Assembly (NCBI GenBank): GCA_903919145.1
Contig: CAIXGW010000187.1
Coordinates: 1-63,075 of the forward strand
Source of the DNA: an uncultured Myxococcales bacterium
GTDB taxonomy: Bacteria > Myxococcota_A > UBA9042
Length of the DNA: 63,075 nucleotides
Direction of reading: 5' to 3'
Shown: one piece after another, positions 55,560 to 63,075 of the stretch
Layout: each line of letters opens with the position of its first letter
How positions within the stretch are numbered: the stretch's first letter is position 1
Translations under genes and position numbers: made by a program
The notes under the pieces: model-generated
Told to the model about the DNA's origin: nothing
Databases searched by the model: none
Seen by the model: only the letters and a program-made list of their open reading frames with translations

Positions 55560-58500
55560 ATGAAGCTCGCCCAAGCCCACGTCCCCGGTCTGCAGCCCCT
55601 CAGCCTGCTGTCGACCAACCTCAAGAGCCTGACCCGCCAGCTGCTGGTGGGCGCGGTCGCCGTTGCATCCCTGGCTAGCTGTGCCCAGGACCGCGACGAC
55701 ATCAGCCGCGTCCAGCCCAACTACACCAAGAAGTCTGAACTTCTGGGCCGCGAGTACTACTTGCGTTCCACAGTGGTCCAGACTTCCTTTGGCGTAGGCA
55801 GCACCTTCCCGGGCGCCATGTCCAAGATGGTTCGCGGTGTGTTCGACGTTCAGCAGAACGCCCTGTACTTCTACCGGACCTACGAGTTCTTGGTAGGCTC
55901 CGAGGCGTACGCGCAGAAGTCTGACGTCGACATCCCCATGAAGGATGCCAACGGCAAAGTCATCACCCACGCCGTGCCAGAGGACTACCAGCAGATCACC
56001 TGCAACGTAGAGGGCAATGGCGAGGAGTGCGGCAAGGCCTCGCGCTGCGCCAACAAGTGGCGGACCGACAAGTGGCCAGAAGAAGAGAATTGGCACGGCA
56101 ACTGCGTGCGCCTGGGCAAGAAGTACATCTACCGCGGCGCGCCGGTCCTGGGCTACCCAATTCTGTCGCACTTCGACATCGTGCGCGGCTACAGCGCGGC
56201 GACCGGCGAAGAGACCAACGTCCTGAGTGAGAACACCTCTGACCGCAAGTGGTTTGACCGCGAGTACATGCGGGTCGCCTGGGGCGGCCAGTCGGTCTCG
56301 AGCTACGATCACGACGTGCTGTTTGACACCGCAGCCGCCGGCGGCTCGACCATTATCTACGAAGGCGAGAACGCGCCGAGCGGTGAACAGTTTGAGAAGG
56401 GCGAGACCAAGCTCAACGACACCGAGCCGCAGAAGTGGTTTCACTACATCGCCAAAGTGATTGCTGCCCCGGCCAGCACCTACTTGGAAGGCTTTGGCCA
56501 GATCCCCATCTGCTTCTTCTACCCGTGGTACGCGGGCGGCGTGTTTGACTGCAACTCTGAAGAACTCAAGATCCGCTACTCGTTTCTGGAAGTGCCCAAG
56601 TTCGCCAAGGAGCCAGAGCGCGCCTACGTGGCCCGCGACAGCAACGACAACGAAATGGAGAAGTTTGGCTACTTCCGCACCGAGCGTCCGGTTTTTGACA
56701 TTCAGTTTGGCAACACCCACAACGGCGCCATCCGCCGGGTAGAGCGCCACCGCATCTGGGACAAGTACGTCAAGTGCAACGTCAATCCCAAGGATGACAA
56801 GGGCGCTGACGGCAAGCCCAAGTGCGCGACCGCCAGCAAGGACACCGTTTGGCGCGGCGACTTTGACTACACCAAGATGACTCCCGTGCCGGTGGTCTAC
56901 TACATCAACGCCGATCACCCGCGCGAGCTGGTCGCGGCCTCCGTAGAGATCACCCGCCGCTGGTCAGAGGCTTTTGACGCCACCGTGACGGCTCTCAAAG
57001 GCAAGAAGCCCGACCATCCGATGTACATCCTGTGCGAGAACTCCGACGCCGCCGCCAAGGCCGCCAAGGCCAAGGGCCAAGTGGTGGCCGAGTGGTCCGG
57101 CTCGGGCACGCCGGCCGGCAAGTTCTGCAAGGAGATGGACAAGCCGCACATGTTTGGCGACCTGCGCTGGTCGGTCATGCACGCCGTGCCCAATCCGATC
57201 CAGGTCGGCCTGTACGGCTACGGCCCGTCGGCGGCGGACCCGATCACCGGCGAAGTGATCGCGGCTTCCGCCCATGCCTACATCGGCGTGATGAAGCCGG
57301 GCGCTGAGGCCGCGCTGCAGAACCTGGAGCTGCTGGCTGGCATCAAAGACTGGAACGACATCAAGTCGGCCAATGAGAAGAAGTTCAAGGGCTATCAGAC
57401 CAACGCTCTGAGCTTGGACGGGCCGGCCGTCAGCAAGGCGCCTGCGGCGCTGTCAGCCGTGCAGGCAGAGGTAGCGGCCATGATGGACGGCGACGTCCGC
57501 GAGCGGCTGCAGAACGAGGGCCTGCCCCTGGAAGACAACGGCGGCACCTATGCTCAAGGTCGCTTTGCCAAGATCAAGCAGGCTCCCGAGCTGAACTCGA
57601 TGGTCTCTGGCGACGACGACGGCCACACCATCCCGCTGCGCTTCAAGGATCCGCGCGTGACCACGGCCAAGGGGCCAATGACCTATACCCCTGACCAGCT
57701 GCAGGCGTTCAGCCTGGCTAACTGGAACCACACGGCCGCGCGCCAGGGCCGAGAGAACGTCAACCGCGCTCTGGCTGAGAAGACCATACACTTCCAAGAT
57801 TTTGCCGACAACGCGATCCTTGGTCTGGCTGACGAGTACGGCCGCCGCTATGACGCCGAGTTCTGCAAGGCCTACGCCGTGGCTCCGGGCACGCTGTTCA
57901 GCGCCACCTTTGCCGCGGTCGGCACCGATGTCTGCACGTCTGAGGGCGAGTACCAGTCGGCCGGCGCCGGCAGCGGCAAGATCTGCGCCAAGGCCAGCGA
58001 TGGCAAGACCTATTGGCAGAGCTGCGCGACCAAGGGCCTGATGCAGAAGATCCGCGTTGCGCTGAACAAGGCCAACGGCGGCAGCCCCCTGGCCGAGTCC
58101 TACCGCGTCCTGCCCGGCCCGCTGTACAGCGACAGCGCCGACCCAGTCATCCGCGCCACCCAGGAAGTGGGCCGCCCGCTGGCCGACAGCCTGCGCGCCA
58201 AGTTCAAGGCCGAGCTGCTAGAGCGCATCTACATGGGCACCCAGGAGCACGAAGTGGGCCACACCCTGGGCCTGCGCCACAACTTTGAGGCTTCTACGGA
58301 TGCCATGAACTTCACCAAGGAGTTCTGGACCGCCAAGCTCAAGGCTGGTAGCAAAGACGAGGTAGTCAATCCCCTGCAGCAGGACACCTACGAGCAGGCC
58401 ATCGCCCGCGTTCGCGAGAAGCAGCTGGCGTCGGTCATGGACTATACCTCCAAGTTCAACGGCCGCTACGCCGGCGTGGGTCTGTACGACCGCGCGGCCA

Positions 58501-60155
58501 TCAAGTTTGGCTATGGCAACCTTGTGGAAGTGTTTGAGAACTTCAAGCCCGCCGACCTCGACGCCGACCCGGATGGCGTGGGCCCGCTGGCCGCCGCCGC
58601 CAAGTATCTGGAGACCCCGGCCAAGACCAAGGCCGGCCTGAACATGATTCAGCACCACGGCAACCAGGACATGAACATTCTCAACCGCCGGCTGCACTGG
58701 TCCACACTGCCCAAGTACTTCAAGGGCGTAGACAACATGCTGGCCCGCAAGGATGTTTCCTGGATGGAGCTCAAGGGCGATCGCTGCTCGAGCGATGGCG
58801 ACTGCAGCGGCGGCAAGAAGTGCGCTGCCTTTGGCGAAGACAAGTTCTGCCGCGATTCCAGCGTGGTTGAGGTCCCGTACCGCTTCTGCTCCGACGAGTA
58901 CAACGGCCAGACCCCGACCTGCGCCACCTGGGACGAAGGCCTGGACTCCTATGAGATCGCCCGCAACGCTCTGGAAGACTATGAGAACTACTGGTGGTTC
59001 TACGGCTGGGCCCGCGACAGCGAGACCTTCTACCCGGCCAACTATGCGGCACGGGTAGAGCGCTCGATGTGGACCGCCACCCGCCAGTTTCAGTTCTGGG
59101 CCGTAGACTTCGCGACCCATCAGAAAGACGGCTGGTGGAAGAAGCGCTACGGCGTGGACTACGACCAGGACATCAACGGCGGCCTCGCCGGCGCGTTCTC
59201 TACGCTCAACACCTTCAACACCATGGCGCAGGTCTTGGGCCGTCCGAGCTGCGGCTTCTTTGGCTGGAACCCGGTCAAGGGTCGCTACGAGCCCTACACC
59301 GACGTCGATCAGGCCCAGTGGACCGACATCAAGCGCGTCGACGAAGTCATGGGCTGCCGTCCTCTGTACCCGAACTGGAGCTATGACGGTTACGTCACCC
59401 GCCCCGAGTCCGGTGGCCAGATGTACGACCGCCTGTCGGCCCTGGCGATGCTGACCGACCCGACCTACCCGTCGTTCATCGCCACCAACGAGAGCGAAGA
59501 CACGCGGCGCTACCTGGTCAGCTTCTACAACGTGTTTCCGCGGCAGCTGACCAACCTGCTGGCCTCGATGTCGGTCGAAGACGCCACCGCCTACGGCTGG
59601 CAAGTCGTCGCCGGCAAGAACAACGACGACGACAAGCTGGTTCCGCGGCCGTGGGTCGGCTCGGAGTCCGCCAAGGTTCGCAAGCTGTGCGCCGATCTGC
59701 CGCCCGATGCGACCGACGCGCAGCGCGAAGGCTGCTTGAAGTACAACGTGTTCCCCGACGCCCGCCCGGTGTTCCCGTCCAGCCGCTTTCGCATGCCGCT
59801 GCAGGCCGCTTACTACGGCATGGCGGTGCTGACCAAGGGCTTCAACCGGTCATTCTTGGACGTCTCTCGCATCTTCCTCAAGGGCCACCATGCCCAAATC
59901 GAGCTGCCGAGCGACCTGCCCAAGGAAGACATCGCCACGTTTGTCGATCCGCTGTCGGGCAAGACCTACCTCGCGCCCAAGGTGACCAACGAGACGATCA
60001 ACCCCGGCTACCTGGCGGTCAAGCTGGCCGAGCAAGAGCTGAAGAAGTGGACCACTCTGGGCAAGCTGCAGGACAATTACCTGTTCTCTGAGTATCAGTT
60101 CCGCGTCTCCTTGCTCGACATCATGCGCTCCATGCACGAGGTGTTTGAGCAATAG
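55560..60155 (+). CDS. giant zinc metalloprotease lipoprotein (metzincin), paralogue 2
   Basis: A 1531-aa lipoprotein. GGAG 6 bases before ATG 55560 decides the start; the lipobox is SLASC. It is a tandem paralogue of the preceding gene: both share FDI/FDV-RxYS-TGE-TNVL-ENTSD blocks in the N-terminal part and LxYGPSAADPxTGE in the middle. The zinc site HEVGHTLGLRHNFEAS begins at residue 897 and the Met-turn ASVMDYT is near 959, so the catalytic core is compact and lacks the big Cys-rich insert of paralogue 1. A smaller Cys module (CSSDGDCSGGKKC) lies near residue 1078. A strong terminator-like hairpin follows at 60197. Confidence 0.9.
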   Translation: MKLAQAHVPGLQPLSLLSTNLKSLTRQLLVGAVAVASLASCAQDRDDISRVQPNYTKKSELLGREYYLRSTVVQTSFGVGSTFPGAMSKMVRGVFDVQQNALYFYRTYEFLVGSEAYAQKSDVDIPMKDANGKVITHAVPEDYQQITCNVEGNGEECGKASRCANKWRTDKWPEEENWHGNCVRLGKKYIYRGAPVLGYPILSHFDIVRGYSAATGEETNVLSENTSDRKWFDREYMRVAWGGQSVSSYDHDVLFDTAAAGGSTIIYEGENAPSGEQFEKGETKLNDTEPQKWFHYIAKVIAAPASTYLEGFGQIPICFFYPWYAGGVFDCNSEELKIRYSFLEVPKFAKEPERAYVARDSNDNEMEKFGYFRTERPVFDIQFGNTHNGAIRRVERHRIWDKYVKCNVNPKDDKGADGKPKCATASKDTVWRGDFDYTKMTPVPVVYYINADHPRELVAASVEITRRWSEAFDATVTALKGKKPDHPMYILCENSDAAAKAAKAKGQVVAEWSGSGTPAGKFCKEMDKPHMFGDLRWSVMHAVPNPIQVGLYGYGPSAADPITGEVIAASAHAYIGVMKPGAEAALQNLELLAGIKDWNDIKSANEKKFKGYQTNALSLDGPAVSKAPAALSAVQAEVAAMMDGDVRERLQNEGLPLEDNGGTYAQGRFAKIKQAPELNSMVSGDDDGHTIPLRFKDPRVTTAKGPMTYTPDQLQAFSLANWNHTAARQGRENVNRALAEKTIHFQDFADNAILGLADEYGRRYDAEFCKAYAVAPGTLFSATFAAVGTDVCTSEGEYQSAGAGSGKICAKASDGKTYWQSCATKGLMQKIRVALNKANGGSPLAESYRVLPGPLYSDSADPVIRATQEVGRPLADSLRAKFKAELLERIYMGTQEHEVGHTLGLRHNFEASTDAMNFTKEFWTAKLKAGSKDEVVNPLQQDTYEQAIARVREKQLASVMDYTSKFNGRYAGVGLYDRAAIKFGYGNLVEVFENFKPADLDADPDGVGPLAAAAKYLETPAKTKAGLNMIQHHGNQDMNILNRRLHWSTLPKYFKGVDNMLARKDVSWMELKGDRCSSDGDCSGGKKCAAFGEDKFCRDSSVVEVPYRFCSDEYNGQTPTCATWDEGLDSYEIARNALEDYENYWWFYGWARDSETFYPANYAARVERSMWTATRQFQFWAVDFATHQKDGWWKKRYGVDYDQDINGGLAGAFSTLNTFNTMAQVLGRPSCGFFGWNPVKGRYEPYTDVDQAQWTDIKRVDEVMGCRPLYPNWSYDGYVTRPESGGQMYDRLSALAMLTDPTYPSFIATNESEDTRRYLVSFYNVFPRQLTNLLASMSVEDATAYGWQVVAGKNNDDDKLVPRPWVGSESAKVRKLCADLPPDATDAQREGCLKYNVFPDARPVFPSSRFRMPLQAAYYGMAVLTKGFNRSFLDVSRIFLKGHHAQIELPSDLPKEDIATFVDPLSGKTYLAPKVTNETINPGYLAVKLAEQELKKWTTLGKLQDNYLFSEYQFRVSLLDIMRSMHEVFEQ

Positions 60156-60196
60156 CAGGTCCTGCGCAGCAGCAGCTGGGCCCAGCGCGTTCTCTG

Positions 60197-60240
60197 CGAC
60201 GGCCGGCACGGGAGCGATCCCCTGCCGGCCGTCGGCTTTT
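60197..60240 (+). terminator. intrinsic terminator after the metzincin cluster
   Basis: CGACGGCCGGCA (60197-60208) pairs with TGCCGGCCGTCG (60223-60234), with an inner GGGA/TCCC, followed by GCTTTT. It lies 41 bases after the stop of paralogue 2 and before proS, so it should end the 48725-60155 transcript. Confidence 0.85.
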
Positions 60241-60259
60241 CTGGTCAGGCCAAATCGCT

Positions 60260-60265
60260 TACACT
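60260..60265 (+). promoter_or_regulatory. possible -10 box (TACACT) upstream of proS
   Basis: TACACT lies 60 bases before the proS ATG, just after the terminator. The matching -35 position (about 60237-60242) is only a T-rich run, so the assignment is weak. Confidence 0.25.
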
Positions 60266-60325
60266 CTTGGCCCCCGCGCTGCCCTGGGCGGCCCTACGAC
60301 CTCTCTTTCCCTATCAGGAACTCCC

Positions 60326-62080
60326 ATGCGTGCCAGCCAGTTGCACCTGCCCACCTTGCGCGAGCCGCCCAAGGATGCTGAAACGATCTCGCATCAATTC
60401 CTGGTGCGAGGCGGCTACATCCGCCGGGTCGCTGCAGGTATCTACAGCTTTCTGCCTTTGGGCGTGCGGTCGATGGAGAAGGTCAAGCGCGTGGTCCGCG
60501 AAGAGATGGATCGCGCCGGCGCCCAAGAGGTCTTTCTTCCAGCGATTGTGCCTGCCGAGCTGTGGATCGAGTCGGGGCGGTGGCAGAAGTACGGACCCGA
60601 GCTGCTGCGCCTCAAGGACCGCAAGCAGGCCGAGTACTGCGTTGGACCGACCCACGAAGAAGTGGTGGTCGACCTGGTGCGCAAAGACGTCCGCTCCTAC
60701 AAGCAGCTGCCGATCAACCTCTATCAGATTCAGACCAAGTTTCGCGACGAGATTCGGCCGCGCGCCGGCCTGATGCGCGGCCGCGAATTCGTGATGAAAG
60801 ACGCCTACAGCTTTGACGCCACCGTCGAAGGCGCACACAAGTCCTACAAGGGCATGTATGCGGCGTACAACAAGATCTTTACCCGCCTGGGCTTGCGATT
60901 TCGCCCGGTAGAGGCCGACACGGGCAACATCGGCGGCTCGATGAGCCACGAGTTCCAGGTGCTTGCCGACTCGGGAGAAGACGCGATTGTGGCCTGCAGC
61001 GCTTGCGATTTCGCAGCCAATGTAGAGAAGGCGCCCCTGCAGCCCAGTGACTGGGCGGACACCCCCGACGACCTGGACCTGCCCCACGCGGTAGAGACGC
61101 CGGGCGCCAAGAGCATCGAGCAGGTCTGCAAGCTGCTGGCCTGCAAGCCAGAGCAGATGATCAAGGCCGTGCTGTACATGGCCGACGAGGCCCCAGCCGT
61201 GGCGTTTGTGCGCGGCGATCGCGAAGTCAACGAGATCAAGGTCAAAAAGGCCCTGGGCTGCCAGGCGCTCTTTCTGGCCGAGGCCGACTGGTTCGTCAAG
61301 GCCACAGGCCTGCCGCCGGGCTACCTGGGGCCGATCCTGCCCGATGACTTTGAGCCGAGCCGGGTCAGGCTGATTGCCGACGCTGAGATCGCCGGCATGG
61401 CCACGGCGGTGTGTGGCGCCAACGTCAAGCAGCAGCACCTGGTCGACGTCTCGCCGTCGCGCGATCTGGCGCACCTGACCTTTGCCGATCTGCGCATGGC
61501 GGTCGCTGGGGACGCCTGCCCGACCTGCGGCGGCGCCCTGCAGGCCTTCCGCGGCATTGAGGTAGGCCACGTCTTCTACCTAGGCCAGCGCTACAGCAAA
61601 GCCATGAACGCGACGTTTCTGGATGAGCAGGGCCAAGAGCAGGTCTTTGAGATGGGCTGCTACGGCATTGGCGTGACCCGCATCCTGTCGGCGGCCATCG
61701 AGCAGAACCACGACGCCCGCGGCATCCGCTGGCCGGTGGCGCTGGCGCCCTATGAGGCGGTGGTGCTGGCCATGGGCCAAGACGCCGTCATCACTGAACT
61801 CGCCGCCCAGCTGGCCGAAGAGCTGCGCCAAGCGGGGGTCGACACCGTGTTGGACGACCGCGACGAGCGGCCGGGCGTCAAATTCAATGACGCCGACCTG
61901 ATTGGCTACCCGCTGCAGATTGTGGTGGGCAAGAAAGCCGCAGAGGCTGTGGTCGAGCTCAAGGTTCGCCACAGTGGAGAGAAGCTTGAGCTGCCGGCCG
62001 CGGGCTTGGCCGGCCAGGTCGCCAAGGCGATGGTCCTTGGGCGCGCCGGCCAGACCCTGACCGCCGACCTGCTGCGCTGA
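60326..62080 (+). CDS. proS: prolyl-tRNA synthetase, bacterial type with editing domain
   Basis: A 584-aa class II aminoacyl-tRNA synthetase. N-terminal motif 1 region (GGYIRRVAAGIYSFLPLG), VGPTHEEVVVDLV, motif 2 FRDEIRPRAGLMRGREFVMKDAYSF and motif 3 GCYGIGVTRILSAAIEQNHD are all intact. The inserted editing domain between motifs 2 and 3 (about residues 230-400; VAFVRGDREVNEIKVKK) clears mischarged Ala-tRNA(Pro). The C-terminal anticodon-binding domain begins near residue 480. Length matches the bacterial form. The pyrF gene follows 5 bases after the stop. Confidence 0.97.
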   Translation: MRASQLHLPTLREPPKDAETISHQFLVRGGYIRRVAAGIYSFLPLGVRSMEKVKRVVREEMDRAGAQEVFLPAIVPAELWIESGRWQKYGPELLRLKDRKQAEYCVGPTHEEVVVDLVRKDVRSYKQLPINLYQIQTKFRDEIRPRAGLMRGREFVMKDAYSFDATVEGAHKSYKGMYAAYNKIFTRLGLRFRPVEADTGNIGGSMSHEFQVLADSGEDAIVACSACDFAANVEKAPLQPSDWADTPDDLDLPHAVETPGAKSIEQVCKLLACKPEQMIKAVLYMADEAPAVAFVRGDREVNEIKVKKALGCQALFLAEADWFVKATGLPPGYLGPILPDDFEPSRVRLIADAEIAGMATAVCGANVKQQHLVDVSPSRDLAHLTFADLRMAVAGDACPTCGGALQAFRGIEVGHVFYLGQRYSKAMNATFLDEQGQEQVFEMGCYGIGVTRILSAAIEQNHDARGIRWPVALAPYEAVVLAMGQDAVITELAAQLAEELRQAGVDTVLDDRDERPGVKFNDADLIGYPLQIVVGKKAAEAVVELKVRHSGEKLELPAAGLAGQVAKAMVLGRAGQTLTADLLR

Positions 62081-62085
62081 CCCTG

Positions 62086-62817
62086 ATGGCATCCCTGGCC
62101 CAGCTTGCAGACCTGACTCCCGCGGCCCCGGCGGCGTTGCCGCGTCTGGCGGTGGCCCTGGACGGCCCCAGCCTGGAGCCCTTGGAGCCGCTCATCGACG
62201 CCCTGCACGGGCTGCCGGTGCTGGCCAAGGTCGGCCTGTCGCTGTTTACGGCGGTGGGGCCGGCGGTGGTGCACCACTTGCGCAGCGCCGGCTTTGAAGT
62301 CTTTCTGGACCTCAAGCTGTGCGACATCCCCCATCAGGTGGCCATGGCTGTAGAGAGCGCGGCCCGCCTAGGGGTGGCGCTGCTGACCGTCCACGCCAGT
62401 GGCGGGCAGGCCATGCTGCAGGCAGCTCAGCAGGCCGCGCGCGGACGGGTTGGCGTGCTGGGCGTTACAGTGTTGACCAGCCTGACCGATCAAGACCTGC
62501 GGGCCACCGGCCACAGTGGCGACTTGGCAGCAGTGGTGGCGCAGCGGCTGCAGTTGGTGCACGCTTGTGGGCTGCTGGGCGCGGTACTGTCGGCCCAGGA
62601 GCTGGCCCTGGCAGCCGCCCTGCCGCCTTCCTTTCTGCGGGTCACCCCGGGCATTCGCTTGGCGCCCGGCACAGATGACCAGCAGCGCACCGCCACGGCT
62701 GCCCAGGCTGTGCGAGCCGGCGCCAACCTGTTGGTGGTCGGCCGACCGATCCTGCACGCGCCGGACCCCCGGCAAGCCGCTCTAGAGTTGCTGGAGCAAA
62801 TCGAACAGGCGAGCTGA
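62086..62817 (+). CDS. pyrF: orotidine 5'-phosphate decarboxylase
   Basis: A 243-aa TIM-barrel enzyme making UMP from OMP. It shows the substrate-binding LAVALDGPS, the lysine in AKVGLSLF, the catalytic DLKLCDIPHQV (the usual sequence is DLKFHDIP, so the His is replaced by Cys), TVHASGG, and VTPGIRLAPGTDDQQRTAT with the phosphate-binding GANLLVVGRPI. It starts 5 bases after proS, so the two are probably co-transcribed. Confidence 0.94.
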   Translation: MASLAQLADLTPAAPAALPRLAVALDGPSLEPLEPLIDALHGLPVLAKVGLSLFTAVGPAVVHHLRSAGFEVFLDLKLCDIPHQVAMAVESAARLGVALLTVHASGGQAMLQAAQQAARGRVGVLGVTVLTSLTDQDLRATGHSGDLAAVVAQRLQLVHACGLLGAVLSAQELALAAALPPSFLRVTPGIRLAPGTDDQQRTATAAQAVRAGANLLVVGRPILHAPDPRQAALELLEQIEQAS

Positions 62818-62869
62818 GCCCAGCTTCGCCGCATTTCATCAGGCAACTCGCTTGGTTCTTGGAGGCACC

Positions 62870-63075
62870 ATGGCCCGACCCCCTAGTGACGATCGCGGTG
62901 GACCCGCCAAGCCCGGCCGCTTCGATCGCCCCGCCCAGCGGCCGGGCCGGCGCCCCGAATCTGATGCCCCGGCTGGCGGCAACCGTGGCCCCAGCGGCCC
63001 CGGCGATCGCGGCCCCGGCGGTCCACGCGGCAGCGCCGGCGGCCCAGGTGGCAGCGGCGGGCCCGGCGGCCCGCG
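62870..63075 (+). CDS. N-terminus of a Gly/Pro/Arg-rich disordered protein (cut by window edge)
   Basis: An open frame begins at ATG 62870 with GGAG upstream and runs off the window (68 codons). The visible part (MARPPSDDRGGPAKPGRFD, then GPGDRGPGGPRG repeats) is a low-complexity tail rich in Gly, Pro, Arg and Asp. Such N-termini are seen in myxobacterial RNA-binding enzymes such as pseudouridine synthases and helicases, but nothing of a folded domain is visible, so I do not assign a function. Confidence 0.6.
   Translation, partial: MARPPSDDRGGPAKPGRFDRPAQRPGRRPESDAPAGGNRGPSGPGDRGPGGPRGSAGGPGGSGGPGGP

Overview
The window is a GC-rich bacterial chromosome segment with tightly packed genes. 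It looks like a Myxococcota (deltaproteobacterial) genome. The reasons are a zinc-ribbon/GYF/AgmX-type protein, a giant surface protein of thrombospondin type-3 calcium repeats with a sorting-tag-like tail, large Cys-rich metalloprotease lipoproteins, a fused membrane/spermidine-synthase-like protein, and many secreted proteins of unknown function. I saw no rRNA, tRNA, CRISPR array, transposase or phage gene.

Layout. 1-1253: two tandem Uma2-type nuclease genes, the first cut by the window edge. 1497-4103: an MBOAT/AlgX-like pair for extracellular O-acetylation. 4267-6893: spermidine synthase, then a DUF47 + Pit phosphate module. 6950-10260 (minus): a degenerate sensor kinase overlapping an unknown membrane protein. 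10401-14638: a DUF4846 secreted protein, then (minus) an active/inactive M16 protease pair and ArfB. 14745-25964 (minus): a 1726-aa DUF4011 helicase-nuclease and a 1995-aa calcium-repeat/beta-barrel fusion. 26211-29417 (minus): a GST, then a secreted P-domain plus intelectin-type lectin protein. 30017-34440: fused membrane/SpeE-like protein coupled to a COG2509 oxidoreductase. 34492-37438 (minus): ftsE-ftsX-envC, the cell-division amidase-activation module. 37505-43274: double radical SAM protein (minus), secreted methyltransferase, rpe, aldo/keto reductase and a small coupled gene. 43285-48357 (minus): a four-gene cluster built around a GltJ/AgmX-like envelope protein, ending in an ABC exporter. 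48725-60155: outer-membrane protein plus two giant paralogous metzincin lipoproteins. 60326-63075: proS, pyrF and the start of a disordered Gly/Pro-rich protein.

The most unusual content is extracellular. The intelectin-domain protein matches vertebrate intelectins strikingly well. The OMP/twin metzincin cluster looks like a dedicated surface proteolysis or secretion unit. The calcium-repeat protein appears to be two secreted proteins fused in one frame. Two families of short intergenic repeats, an 18-bp element with three copies and a 34-bp element with two, are not explained by the genes.

All family assignments come from reading motifs and remembered family sequences. No database search was run.
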